NCBI GenBank assembly: GCA_024233215.1
Contig: JACKPW010000009.1
Coordinates: forward strand, 186,001 to 250,000
Length of the DNA stretch: 64,000 nucleotides
DNA from: Verrucomicrobiales bacterium
Lineage (GTDB): Bacteria; Verrucomicrobiota; Verrucomicrobiia; Limisphaerales; J093
Reading direction: 5' to 3'
The notes under the pieces were generated by a model. The model was not told the origin of the DNA. It worked only from the letters and a program-made list of their open reading frames with translations, and made no database searches. Shown piece after piece: positions 57,501 to 64,000 of the stretch. Position 1 is the first letter of the stretch; each line of letters begins with the position of its first letter. A program made the position numbers and the translations under genes.

Positions 57501-60129
57501 CGAACTGCCCGGCTGGATTGATTTCGAGTGCAACCCCGGGCGGGGCGCCGATGCCTCCGTGCTGGCGGTGGCTGTCCAGGCGGATGGCAAGATCCTGCTG
57601 GGTGGCGAGTTCGTGCGGGTGGACGGAATCCTGCTCAACCATCTGGCCCGACTCCATCCGGACGGCTATCTCGACAGCTTCCTCACCCCCGGGGAAGGCA
57701 CGGATGGGCCGATCCACGCGATCACCGTCCAATTGGACGGCCGGATCCTGCTGGGCGGGGACTTCACGGAGTTCCGGGGGGAGGCGGCGTCGTGCATCGT
57801 TCGGTTGAATGCGGACGGCACCCACGATACCGATTTCGATCCGGCCGGCGGCGCGAGCGGTGTGGTGCGCGTGATTCGCCTGGCGTCGGATGGCACGCTG
57901 GTTCTGGGCGGCGACTTTCAGTATGTCGCGGGCACCGTGCAGCGGCACGTCGCGCGGTTGAATCCGGATGGCAGCCCGGTCCCGGGGTTCAGTGCGGATG
58001 TTGGCGGACGTGTGCGGGACATCGCCATCCAGCCGGATGGTCGCATCCTGATTGCCGGCGAGTTCACGACAGTGGGCGGGGTTGAGCGGAGCGGGGTGGC
58101 GCGTCTGCTGGAGGACGGTTCCCTGGACGCCTCCTTTGTGCCTGGGACGGGTGCCAACGGCGCGGTCAACGCCCTGGCACTGCAGGACAGCGGTCGGGTG
58201 GTGCTGGGGGGCGGGTTCACCGCCTTCAATGGCGTCGCCAAACTGCGTCTGGCCCGACTGCTGCCCGACGGCACGTTGGATGGCTCTTTCAATCCCACGG
58301 TGACCGCCGACGCCGCCGTGAATGCGCTGGGACTGCAGCCGGATGGCAAGATTCTTGTTGCCGGCGCCTTCACGCAGCTTGGCGGGGTGGCCTTGGCCGG
58401 TTATGCGCGATTGAATCCCGACGGCGGGATCGATGCCGGATACGAGGTGGGCACGGGCGCCAATGACGTCGTGCGGACGCTCGCGGTGCAACCGGATACG
58501 GCGATGGTGATCGGCGGTGACTTCACCACGATCAACGACGTGCCACGGGCGCGGATCGCCCGGATCCACGGGGATGACCGTTTCCGCCCCGATCTCATCC
58601 AGTTTGCGGCCGCCCAATACCGCGTGGCGGAGAACGAAGGGCCGGCGTTGATCCGCGTGAGCCGGTCGGGCGACCTCTCTTACCCGGTGACCGTCGACGT
58701 TCTGACCCGCGATGGCAGCGCGGTGGCCGGGGAGGACTATGAGGAAACCGCCACCCAGCTGCTGTTCGATGTGGATCAGGTCGAGGCGACCTTCGAGGTG
58801 CCGGTGCTGGATGACCTGCTGGCCGAGGGTGACGAAACCGTGGAGTTGGTGCTGACCAACCTGCCTGCTGGATTCCTCACGGTCGCGCGGTTGCAGGCCA
58901 CTCTGGTGATCGAGGACAACGAGGGCGCGGTCGGGTTCACGGAGGCACGGTTCGAGGCGCGGGAGGACGACGGCCAGGCGCATCTGTGGGTCCGGCGGAC
59001 GGGCCCGCTGATCGAACCGGCCACCGTCGGTTTCGAGCTGATCGATGGCACGGCGCTGGCCGGGGAGGACTACGTGTCCACCCAGGGAACCCTCGATTTC
59101 GCCCCGGACATTGCCGAGTTGGAGATCCTGGTGCCCCTGCTGAACGACGACGAGGTCGAATCGGAGGAAACCCTCACGGCCCGGTTGCTCAACCCAACCG
59201 GTCCGATCGAACTCGGCAGCCAGAGCGAGACGGTTTTGGCGATTCGTGACGACGACGCGGTTGAGTTCTACAACCTGAACATCCTGCCGACCCTCGGTGG
59301 CAGCGTGACGCCTCCGTCCGGACCGTATCCGAATGGCTCGACGCAGGAGATCACGGCGTTCCCCGAGCGGGACTACGTCTTCCTTGGGTGGACGGGATCG
59401 GTCGACAGCCAGGACAATCCGCTGACCGTGCTCATGGATCGGAACTACACGCTGGAGGCCCATTTCGAGGCGGTCCGTCACCAGTGGACCTTCGAGCCGC
59501 CGTTCAAGGACGCGGATCTCGGGACAACGCCCTGGGTGAACGGGTCCGCGGCCCCCTGGCGGCTCACCTCAAGCACTGCCGCGGGGGGTGCTTGGTCGGT
59601 GCGCAGCGGGGCGCTGATGGATGATCGCGAGTCCCGGCTGGAACTCCGACCGCATTCGGATGGAGGCACGGCGTCGTTCAGCCTGCGGGTGTCGTCCGAG
59701 GAGAACTATGACTTCCTCGAGTTCTACGTGAATGGCCGGCAGCTCCGCCGCTGGTCCGGCGACGTGCCCTGGCAGACGTTCAAGTTCAGCCTGCCTGCGG
59801 GGGATCCCGTGCTGGTCTGGCGCTATGTCAAGGATGCCAACTTCAGCGCCGGACTGGACGCCGCATTCATCGACAACCTCTATCTCCCCACCCAGGACTC
59901 GCCGCCGGACGACGACGGGCCGGTGCTGGCTATCGAGGGATTCGATGGAGCGGTGCTGCAAATCCGGATCACTGGCCGGGTGGGAGCCGAATGCACGGTG
60001 GAGGTGAGTCCGGACTTGAGCACCTGGCAGCCGTTGCAGACCACCGTTCTCGGCACGGCTCCGTGGATCCTCAGTGATCCGATCGTCCCGGGTGAGCCGG
60101 GACGCTACTACCGGGCGCGGACGAGGTGA
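51562..60129 (+). CDS. Giant exported multidomain protein: metzincin-like, PKD, Calx-beta and delta-60 repeats
   Basis: This 2855-aa protein has an N-terminal signal anchor (residues 8-27). A Cys/His cluster C259-x2-C262 ... C283-x3-H287 resembles a TRASH/YHS zinc site. The metzincin-type motif HEIGHNYGLPH (His445, Glu446, His449, His455) follows, then a PKD domain (about 672-757, YFWDFGDD) and a carboxypeptidase regulatory-like domain (761-852). Nine Calx-beta domains span 857-1983, each with xGTAxxGxDY. A seven-blade delta-60 propeller (about 1993-2336; QADGKILLGGEF) and two more Calx-beta domains come next. An InlB-like GSVTPPSG/FLGWTG domain and a lectin-like tail close it. It is probably a surface or secreted adhesin-protease; the substrate is unknown. 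Confidence 0.88.
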   Translation: MKRVRLGWFGAGGVAGMLLLAWFILPLGHNPVEPTGPVAVTAGTGGSRAGTQPSLISSELIHPQAHQHADGMHPDEDSPSATVSPAPSASPIMRFADWVEAYLASPESARQAMLADGRSWARARQAVLEAEIRSNPRLALEHAVPWVWRQQLPPEITMFFEEAVQGRGRLDVYWASPLPGPEAADLHCGKVAYLTMGERVWRAYLYGRRRTQMSQEEVAFHGIAVGNALALDEKPLRPLTPEEALVTQSLSDAGRSPVCAACGEPVGSDGVLAQLGDEFVWFCNKSHLNEVNRGLMAAEAEPSGDTIGSTPPPQYANWTLGTKRVLYLRVVFRDDILEPITASEAMEAMKQVNDFYAEASGGKTELVTTVSSTLTLPHPNEFYGIAGPGALLGDAQVQALAAGYAADEYDLLLIRHPNVDAFTWAGLGGGGVAWLQTSNVGVAVHEIGHNYGLPHANFWETRRNFPDGFPLRNQNNYPFDTSSLVGRDSIIGAGDDIEYGDIFDIMGSGGGGTPVSVQNQAISDLGATFNVIGKWLLGWLPEAAIADADDGGRFRMYVSDPPRLQDGRIYAVRAWKDWYRSYWLSARSRLSNRWLQNGVSLHWGPWEQAIGYSSLLDTTPGSVHGRDDSAILVGRTYSDREAELHFTPVERGGTGPDTWYDIVVNHGPFPSNQAPTAELSASALQASVGAPVSLSVLAADADDDELAYFWDFGDDTFAPNAAAVTHSWTAVGDYVVRCEVSDMKGGLTSRHLVVSVGTPTGYRISGQVLDDNDRPLPEVWVSNGRITALYQADYETNYQRTLTDSDGRYTLVNLDPGEYPVTAHLAGYEVSPLSFVESVTIVDKDATGVELLAASLPVVTVENAADADVLAGVPGEFRLTRTGDTNTAFQVVFTLGGTAEEGTDYAYTNVVTHTNVLPTPFGNAVITPSFYFVDFQTGVFQTNVTITPTATEPPASDQAVVLSLMHALEAMRVTGLTNTNYVFFPEWEVRLPEGDGSEIWHQTTPDYHLRHPAEATVRILGTPPTEPVISVFALDAHATENARDVAEFVFVRTGVTDVPVEVTFTVGGTADEGSDYETLPRIVRLAAGQTWTSVILVVRDDYFLEGNETVSIQLDPGTGYGLGQDTAEVEIVDNDLPMVTVAATDAVASELLGDTGWFAFTRGGDLTRDLEVRYLLSGTAVNGLDYRALSGSIIIPAGQPTARLELTPRDNGTLDGGKTVELHVADNPLYNVGWPGSAVVQIHDSALPTVSLTVVDGAAAEPSDTAELTLLRTGNLTTYLEVNLRLGGTAQRLADYVDIPSTIRLLPGVASMSLKVTPIDDDFREIQETVIVQVLPGSGYNVGTSWQQEVTLGDNDSGNPAVGFNFLRGSGPESGGNALVAVSVSADPNQDQDVTVDYSVIGGTALADVDYDYVSSTGRLVFPHLGDRIQLLSVPLFDDLDPQPDLTMLFALLPPAMTYSNEVVTNSITITNTVGEVVDTNEVVTNYVDITPAMNAHLDVFDRHTYTILDDDASEVSLSVLEPNAWEEGVRPAVIELRRTGGLAHAQTVELDFAGLAGNGVDYERIDKIQVIPADVASIQLAVIPVDDPEQEYMEDVRITLMSAVGARLGSDTYASLQIVDNDGTVEFTRTAFDGNEGAGTAVVDVRRTGDTNTAHQVAWTVTPDSALANDDYVPTNGVVRFAAGETAKQFNVVLVDDDLVEPQERAWLSLRNVGDGGPLGGQSFAELRIHDDDSLFTFLTNRWIGAEHGGGAMITVLRSGVITGPASIMVTTSNLVAIADEDYVPTDQLVEFGPGESLAAMEVSFIDDFSLEGDEPLLLVLHDPVGGSVEAGQETSELVILDDECVVEFDPVLVEIPEYGRQAWVNVVRHGGAIHPVTANYLTFDGTAQSGLDYEAKSGLINFAGAEFGPEGVGMPRVLLTPGETNRQFYVRILDDIDGEGHEELGVGVRVPRPTIASLPRESVTGGVATNMTVRILDNELPGWIDFECNPGRGADASVLAVAVQADGKILLGGEFVRVDGILLNHLARLHPDGYLDSFLTPGEGTDGPIHAITVQLDGRILLGGDFTEFRGEAASCIVRLNADGTHDTDFDPAGGASGVVRVIRLASDGTLVLGGDFQYVAGTVQRHVARLNPDGSPVPGFSADVGGRVRDIAIQPDGRILIAGEFTTVGGVERSGVARLLEDGSLDASFVPGTGANGAVNALALQDSGRVVLGGGFTAFNGVAKLRLARLLPDGTLDGSFNPTVTADAAVNALGLQPDGKILVAGAFTQLGGVALAGYARLNPDGGIDAGYEVGTGANDVVRTLAVQPDTAMVIGGDFTTINDVPRARIARIHGDDRFRPDLIQFAAAQYRVAENEGPALIRVSRSGDLSYPVTVDVLTRDGSAVAGEDYEETATQLLFDVDQVEATFEVPVLDDLLAEGDETVELVLTNLPAGFLTVARLQATLVIEDNEGAVGFTEARFEAREDDGQAHLWVRRTGPLIEPATVGFELIDGTALAGEDYVSTQGTLDFAPDIAELEILVPLLNDDEVESEETLTARLLNPTGPIELGSQSETVLAIRDDDAVEFYNLNILPTLGGSVTPPSGPYPNGSTQEITAFPERDYVFLGWTGSVDSQDNPLTVLMDRNYTLEAHFEAVRHQWTFEPPFKDADLGTTPWVNGSAAPWRLTSSTAAGGAWSVRSGALMDDRESRLELRPHSDGGTASFSLRVSSEENYDFLEFYVNGRQLRRWSGDVPWQTFKFSLPAGDPVLVWRYVKDANFSAGLDAAFIDNLYLPTQDSPPDDDGPVLAIEGFDGAVLQIRITGRVGAECTVEVSPDLSTWQPLQTTVLGTAPWILSDPIVPGEPGRYYRARTR

Positions 60130-60145
60130 CGTCCTCAGCGGCGGG

Positions 60146-60171
60146 CCGTTCCGGTTTTCGAGCCGGAACGG
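60146..60171 (+). terminator. Strong hairpin after the giant gene
   Basis: CCGTTCCGG and CCGGAACGG form a perfect 9-base stem with an 8-base loop, 17 bases after the stop. No T-tract follows, but the stem is strong and well placed for ending transcription. Confidence 0.5.
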
Positions 60172-60209
60172 TCGCGGCATGGTTGAGGGGATGTTGAAGC
60201 GTTTGCTTT

Positions 60210-61487
60210 ATGGCATCCGAACGTGAGGTTTCCAGGGGGGCACCCCGGGGTGCCCTGCGGTCGGGCACCTGGAAATGGGCGTGCCTGGCCACGTGGGCGG
60301 TCATTCTCGCCTTGGTCGCCTTCGAATTGTGGCCGCGTTTTCGAGGTGCCTGGGGCAAGACTCCGTGGGGTTCGCAACACCCCTGGCGCGGGGACACTGA
60401 GGCGTTCCTCTCCAGTGCTCTGGAGGTGGCCAGTAAGGACCTGATGCATCCCGCCCCGCGGCTCAAGCTGGATCCCCGTCGGATGGATCGTCCCCGGACG
60501 CTGCTCTGGCTGCGGGACCGCCTTGGCGGCGGCCTGGAAACCCGGAACAGTTGGCCCAACGCGATCCTGGCCCGGGCAATCGCGGAATGTGGTGCGACTG
60601 CCGACGCGACCCTGGGGAACTACTGGGACCAGGTGGTTGGGCCGGACGGGAGCCTGCTGGAACCACCGGTTCTGCTGTCCCACTGCATGCTCGGAATGCC
60701 GCTTCTGGATTGCTACCAGCAGACCTCCCAGGCGCGATTCCGCACCGCGGCGGAACACCTCCTGAAGTGGCTGATGAAGTCGCATGTCCGCTCGGCCACC
60801 GGCACCCTGCCATACCGGCCGGAGGAACCCGGCGTGCTGCTGGTGGATACGCTTGGCATGGTCTGCCCGTTTCTGGCGCGCGCGGGACGGGAGTTCGACA
60901 TGCCGGAGGCGACGCGATTGGCCCGGCAACAGCTTCTGGAGTTCTTGGACCGCGGCATGGATGAACGCAGCGGACTGCCTTTTCATGCCTACCAGGTTGA
61001 TTCGCCCTCCGGCAATGCGGCGCCGTTCGGCCTGGCGGGATGGGGGCGGGGCGCCGGATGGCTGGCCCTGGGTCTGGCGGAAACGCTTCACTGGCTGCCG
61101 GCCACGGAGCCGGATCGACCCCGCTTGGAGGAGGCCCTGCGTCGTCTGGCGGCCACCCTCAGGGGCTGCCAACGGGCAGATGGTCTTTGGGGATGGGCCG
61201 TGAATATCCCGGGTGCCCAGCCCGACACATCGGCCACGGGGATGATTGCCTGGGCTCTGCGGATCGGGATGGAGCACCGGGTGTTGGATGACGGCTTCCA
61301 GGAAACCCGGGAGAAAGCCATCGCGGGCATCCTCCGCTGCAGCAAAGAGTCCGGCGAGGTCGGTCAGTCCATGGCGGACGTGGCGGGCATTGGGCAGTAC
61401 CCCTGGCTGTTCGCGCATACCACCTGGACCCAGGGTTTTGCCATCCTTGCGGTCGGTGGCGGAAGCGGTTCCGCCGGAGACCGGTAA
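60210..61487 (+). CDS. GH88/GH105-like hydrolase with N-terminal membrane anchor
   Basis: This 425-aa protein has a single N-terminal membrane helix (WACLATWAVILALVAFELW, residues 23-41) and an alpha/alpha-barrel of the unsaturated glucuronyl/rhamnogalacturonyl hydrolase type. Conserved parts are VDTLGMVCPFLARAG with the likely catalytic Asp, FHAYQVDSP, GWGRGAGWLALGLAETLHWL and DTSATGMIAWALRIG. Such enzymes remove the unsaturated uronate left by polysaccharide lyases. The family assignment is by motif and the substrate is not known. It fits the carbohydrate-degrading setting (GH2, sulfatase). Confidence 0.8.
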   Translation: MASEREVSRGAPRGALRSGTWKWACLATWAVILALVAFELWPRFRGAWGKTPWGSQHPWRGDTEAFLSSALEVASKDLMHPAPRLKLDPRRMDRPRTLLWLRDRLGGGLETRNSWPNAILARAIAECGATADATLGNYWDQVVGPDGSLLEPPVLLSHCMLGMPLLDCYQQTSQARFRTAAEHLLKWLMKSHVRSATGTLPYRPEEPGVLLVDTLGMVCPFLARAGREFDMPEATRLARQQLLEFLDRGMDERSGLPFHAYQVDSPSGNAAPFGLAGWGRGAGWLALGLAETLHWLPATEPDRPRLEEALRRLAATLRGCQRADGLWGWAVNIPGAQPDTSATGMIAWALRIGMEHRVLDDGFQETREKAIAGILRCSKESGEVGQSMADVAGIGQYPWLFAHTTWTQGFAILAVGGGSGSAGDR

Positions 61488-61517
61488 CACTGTCTCCCTG
61501 GCGCAGCATTGTGCTTA

Positions 61518-61534
61518 CCCCGCATGCGGCGGGG
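61518..61534 (+). terminator. Hairpin after the GH88/105-like gene
   Basis: CCCCGC and GCGGGG form a 6-base stem with a 5-base loop, 31 bases after the stop and before ppc. It is weak evidence for termination, since no T-tract is present. Confidence 0.3.
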
Positions 61535-61598
61535 GGCGGGCGCAGAAATGCGGGTGCCGGTTGCGCCACGGCCGTCCTGCCCATAAGCTGCGGCTGCT

Positions 61599-64000
61599 TT
61601 GAGCGAGCAACTGGCACGAGATATCAAGCACGTCACCAGCCGTCTTGACGCGATCATCCGCGAACAGGCCGGTGAGGTGGTCTTTCAACATCTGGATCAG
61701 ATCCGGCATCTGGCAGGCACGGCCCGGCGCCACGGGGACCGGATCAGCCTCCAGGCGAAGCGCACCCTCATCAACGCGATCTCCGCCGGCGAGGCCTATC
61801 AGATCGTTCATGCCCTGAGTCTGTTCTTCCAACTGGTGAACCTGTGCGAGGAGCGGGCGCGCGTGAGGCATCTGCGCGAGCACGAGGCTCCGTCGATGTC
61901 GCTGCGGCAGCTGTTCGAGGAGCTGAAGCAGGCCCGGGTTCCGGCGGCCCGATTACAGGAGTGCCTGGACGAACTGGAGATCCAGCCGGTGCTCACCGCT
62001 CATCCGACCGAGGCGAAGCGGCGGGCGGTGCTCAGTCAGCTCTGGCGACTGGCCTCCCATTGGGACGATCCCGACGAGGTGATGGAGGCGCTCTGGCAGA
62101 CCGAGGAGGTCCGGGAGCGGCGTGTGGGGCCGTTGCAGGAGGTTGAGAACACCGTCTTCTATTTCGACCACGCGATTTTCGAAACCGTTGCCCGTTTTTA
62201 CGCGACGTTCGATGCCGAATTGGCGGCCGCCTATCCGACCGTGCGGCGACGGGGCCAGTTTCTCACCTTCGCCAGTTGGGTGGGAGGCGACCGGGACGGC
62301 AATCCGTTTGTCACTCCGGCGGTCAGTCGGGAGACGGCCCAGTGGCACACCTGCACGGCGATGGATTACTACGAGCGGGAATGTGCCCAACTCATGCGTG
62401 AGACCTCCCACGCGACCCCGGCTTCACGCGGGAAGCGACAGGTTTGGGCGTCGGACACGGTGATTCCCTTCCAACCCTACGAGATGTTGCGGGCGCAGCT
62501 CTCGGCGCTCCGGCGCAAACTGCGCTCCGGGAAGGCGAAGCTGCCTGAGATCCTGGGCACGCTGGAGGAGGTTCAGCAGGGGTTGCTGGAGCAGAACGCC
62601 CACCGCGCGGCGCGGGGCCGCATCCAACGTCTGCTGACCCAGGTGCGCACGTTTGGCCTGCACCTCGCGGAACTTGATTTTCGTGACCACAGCGGGAAGC
62701 TGGACCATGCCGAGGCGGAGATCATCGAGGAGTTGCGTGCGATTCGCGACATTCAGGCGGCCCACGGTCCGGAGGCGGCGCACCGGTTCATCATCAGCAT
62801 GACCCGCTGCGCGGGCGATCTCCTGCGGGTCACGCGGCTGGCCGCGAAGCTCCGCCTCCGGCAGCTCGACGTGGTGCCGTTGTTCGAGACCATCCAGGAC
62901 CTGGAAAACGCCGCCGGAATTCTCGCCGAACTCTGGACCGAACCGACCTACCGGGCCCACCTGAAGCGACGTGGCCAGGTGCAGGAGGTGATGGTGGGCT
63001 ATTCCGATTCCAACAAGGACGGGGGTTATCTTGCGGCCAACTGGTTTCTCTACCGGGCGCAGAAGGAAATGTCGCGGGTCGCCGGGAAGCACGGGGTCAA
63101 ACTGCGGTTCTTCCACGGCAAGGGCGGGACCATTGACCGGGGCGGGGGAGCCAGCTACCGCAGCCTGCGGGCTCAACCGCATGCGGCGCACGACGGGCGC
63201 ATCCGGATCACGGAACAGGGGGAGGTGATCTCGCTCAAATACTCCAACCCGGCGATTGCCCAACGCAATCTGGAACAGCTCACTTCCGCGGTCATCGGGA
63301 TCCAGTGCCTCCCGGAGTCCCAACCGCTGATGTCCCAGTTGTCCCGCTGGGAAGGCTGGATGGATCAGCTCGCGCGGCTTTCCTTCGAGGCGTACCAGAA
63401 GCTCGTCTACCGCACACCCGAGTTCGCAGACTACTTCTGGCAGGCCACACCCATCGACCTCATCGAGCATCTGCGGCTGGGGTCACGCCCGGCGCGCCGA
63501 ATCCAGTCGAGTGACATCCGACAACTGCGGGCCATCCCCTGGGTGTTCGCGTGGACGCAGTCGCGCCATTTGTTGTCCGCATGGTACGGGGTGGGTCAGG
63601 CGCTGGAAACCTTCGCGCGGACGCAGCCGGACGGGTTGGCGGGATTGCGGGACATGTATGAGCACTGGCCGTTCTTCCGGGCCGTCATTGACAATGCCGA
63701 AGTGTCGCTCGCGAAGACGGACCTGGGGATCGCCGCGGAGTATGCAGCCCTGGTGCGCTCGGCGACGGTCCGAAACAAGATCCACGGAGCCATCCGGCGC
63801 GAGCACCGGCGTTCGGTGGAGATGGTTCTGAAGGTGGTTCAACGCAGCGAGTTGCTCGAGAACCAGCCGGTGCTCGCGCAGTCGATTGCCCGTCGCAATC
63901 CCTACGTTGATCCGCTGAACTACCTCCAGTTGAGGTTTCTGACCCGTTGGCGCAAGGCGGGCGAGAAGCAGCGAACCGAAGTCCTGCGGCGCCTCCTGGC
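61599..64000 (+). CDS. ppc: Phosphoenolpyruvate carboxylase, 3' end cut by window
   Basis: The frame starts at a TTG at 61599, the only start after an in-frame TAA at 61584, and runs without a stop to the window edge (800 residues). Conserved parts are LTAHPTEAKRRAVL (catalytic His), WVGGDRDGNPF, GYSDSNKDGGYLAANW and the mobile-loop region FHGKGGTIDRGGG, where the first Arg of the usual FHGRGG is Lys. The final roughly 25-50 residues of the family are probably beyond the window. The enzyme makes oxaloacetate from PEP and bicarbonate for anaplerosis. No ribosome-binding site is evident. Confidence 0.93.
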   Translation, partial: MSEQLARDIKHVTSRLDAIIREQAGEVVFQHLDQIRHLAGTARRHGDRISLQAKRTLINAISAGEAYQIVHALSLFFQLVNLCEERARVRHLREHEAPSMSLRQLFEELKQARVPAARLQECLDELEIQPVLTAHPTEAKRRAVLSQLWRLASHWDDPDEVMEALWQTEEVRERRVGPLQEVENTVFYFDHAIFETVARFYATFDAELAAAYPTVRRRGQFLTFASWVGGDRDGNPFVTPAVSRETAQWHTCTAMDYYERECAQLMRETSHATPASRGKRQVWASDTVIPFQPYEMLRAQLSALRRKLRSGKAKLPEILGTLEEVQQGLLEQNAHRAARGRIQRLLTQVRTFGLHLAELDFRDHSGKLDHAEAEIIEELRAIRDIQAAHGPEAAHRFIISMTRCAGDLLRVTRLAAKLRLRQLDVVPLFETIQDLENAAGILAELWTEPTYRAHLKRRGQVQEVMVGYSDSNKDGGYLAANWFLYRAQKEMSRVAGKHGVKLRFFHGKGGTIDRGGGASYRSLRAQPHAAHDGRIRITEQGEVISLKYSNPAIAQRNLEQLTSAVIGIQCLPESQPLMSQLSRWEGWMDQLARLSFEAYQKLVYRTPEFADYFWQATPIDLIEHLRLGSRPARRIQSSDIRQLRAIPWVFAWTQSRHLLSAWYGVGQALETFARTQPDGLAGLRDMYEHWPFFRAVIDNAEVSLAKTDLGIAAEYAALVRSATVRNKIHGAIRREHRRSVEMVLKVVQRSELLENQPVLAQSIARRNPYVDPLNYLQLRFLTRWRKAGEKQRTEVLRRLL

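Noticed and set aside
52306..59481. Long minus-strand open frames (52306-55290, 55462-56631, 56731-59481)
   Set aside because: They are antisense to the giant exoprotein, with no recognisable domain.

Overview
The window is high-GC bacterial DNA, best explained as a member of the Verrucomicrobiota (probably Verrucomicrobiia, a Pedosphaera/Limisphaera-like lineage). This is an inference from gene content. The supporting features are H-X9-DG type pseudopilins with the [18 protein letters not shown] leader, a UnbV/FG-GAP protein, a CxPSR sulfatase, a CotH/lamin-tail protein, a Calx-beta/delta-60 giant exoprotein, MoxR-DUF4159-TPR genes, Tat-exported sugar-isomerase-like proteins, and GTAG-headed REP palindromes with their own transposase. 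An LptD-like protein, Lnt and export signals indicate a Gram-negative envelope.

Layout. 1-8412 (minus) is a possible operon: GlcD-type FAD oxidase, a 1233-aa FG-GAP/UnbV protein, a SUMF1-domain lipoprotein-like protein and a pseudopilin, followed by a frameshifted scrap and a tandemly duplicated CBM9-like protein cut by the left edge. 8995-9826 is a small overlapping pair with a DUF6036 nucleotidyltransferase-like protein. 10017-16497 (minus) holds a TPR/peptidase-MA protein, DUF4159, MoxR, an EEP-family phosphatase and a TIM-barrel isomerase. 16793-22951 (plus) is a tight three-gene unit: MpaB/rubber-oxygenase-like membrane protein, triple-PAS hybrid histidine kinase with HPt, and a receiver-adenylyl cyclase. 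23271-34266 carries the sulfatase, CotH protein, cytidylate-kinase-like protein, a second isomerase, a Gfo/Idh/MocA oxidoreductase, a B12-binding radical SAM protein and a small membrane protein. 34328-41659 is mostly core: pseudopilin, LptD, RNA polymerase omega, SmpB, a NupC-type transporter and Lnt. 42429-44353 holds twin pilin-like genes behind a structured leader. 44357-47177 is an array of twelve roughly 180-bp REP units interrupted by a REP-associated tyrosine transposase (RAYT). 47312-64000 carries a GH2 beta-galactosidase-like enzyme, DeoC, a 2855-aa exported multidomain protein with a metzincin motif, a GH88/105-like hydrolase, and PEP carboxylase running off the right edge.

How it fits together. 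The extracellular and catabolic genes (sulfatase, GH2, GH88/105, CBM9-like, CotH, oxidoreductase and isomerases) suggest a polysaccharide degrader. The most distinctive elements are the REP array with its RAYT, including a REP pair lying in frame inside lnt, and the oxygenase-phosphorelay-cyclase operon. Two genes, the CBM9-like gene and ppc, are open at the window edges. The shorter pseudogenes and repeats were identified by eye; no database search was run.
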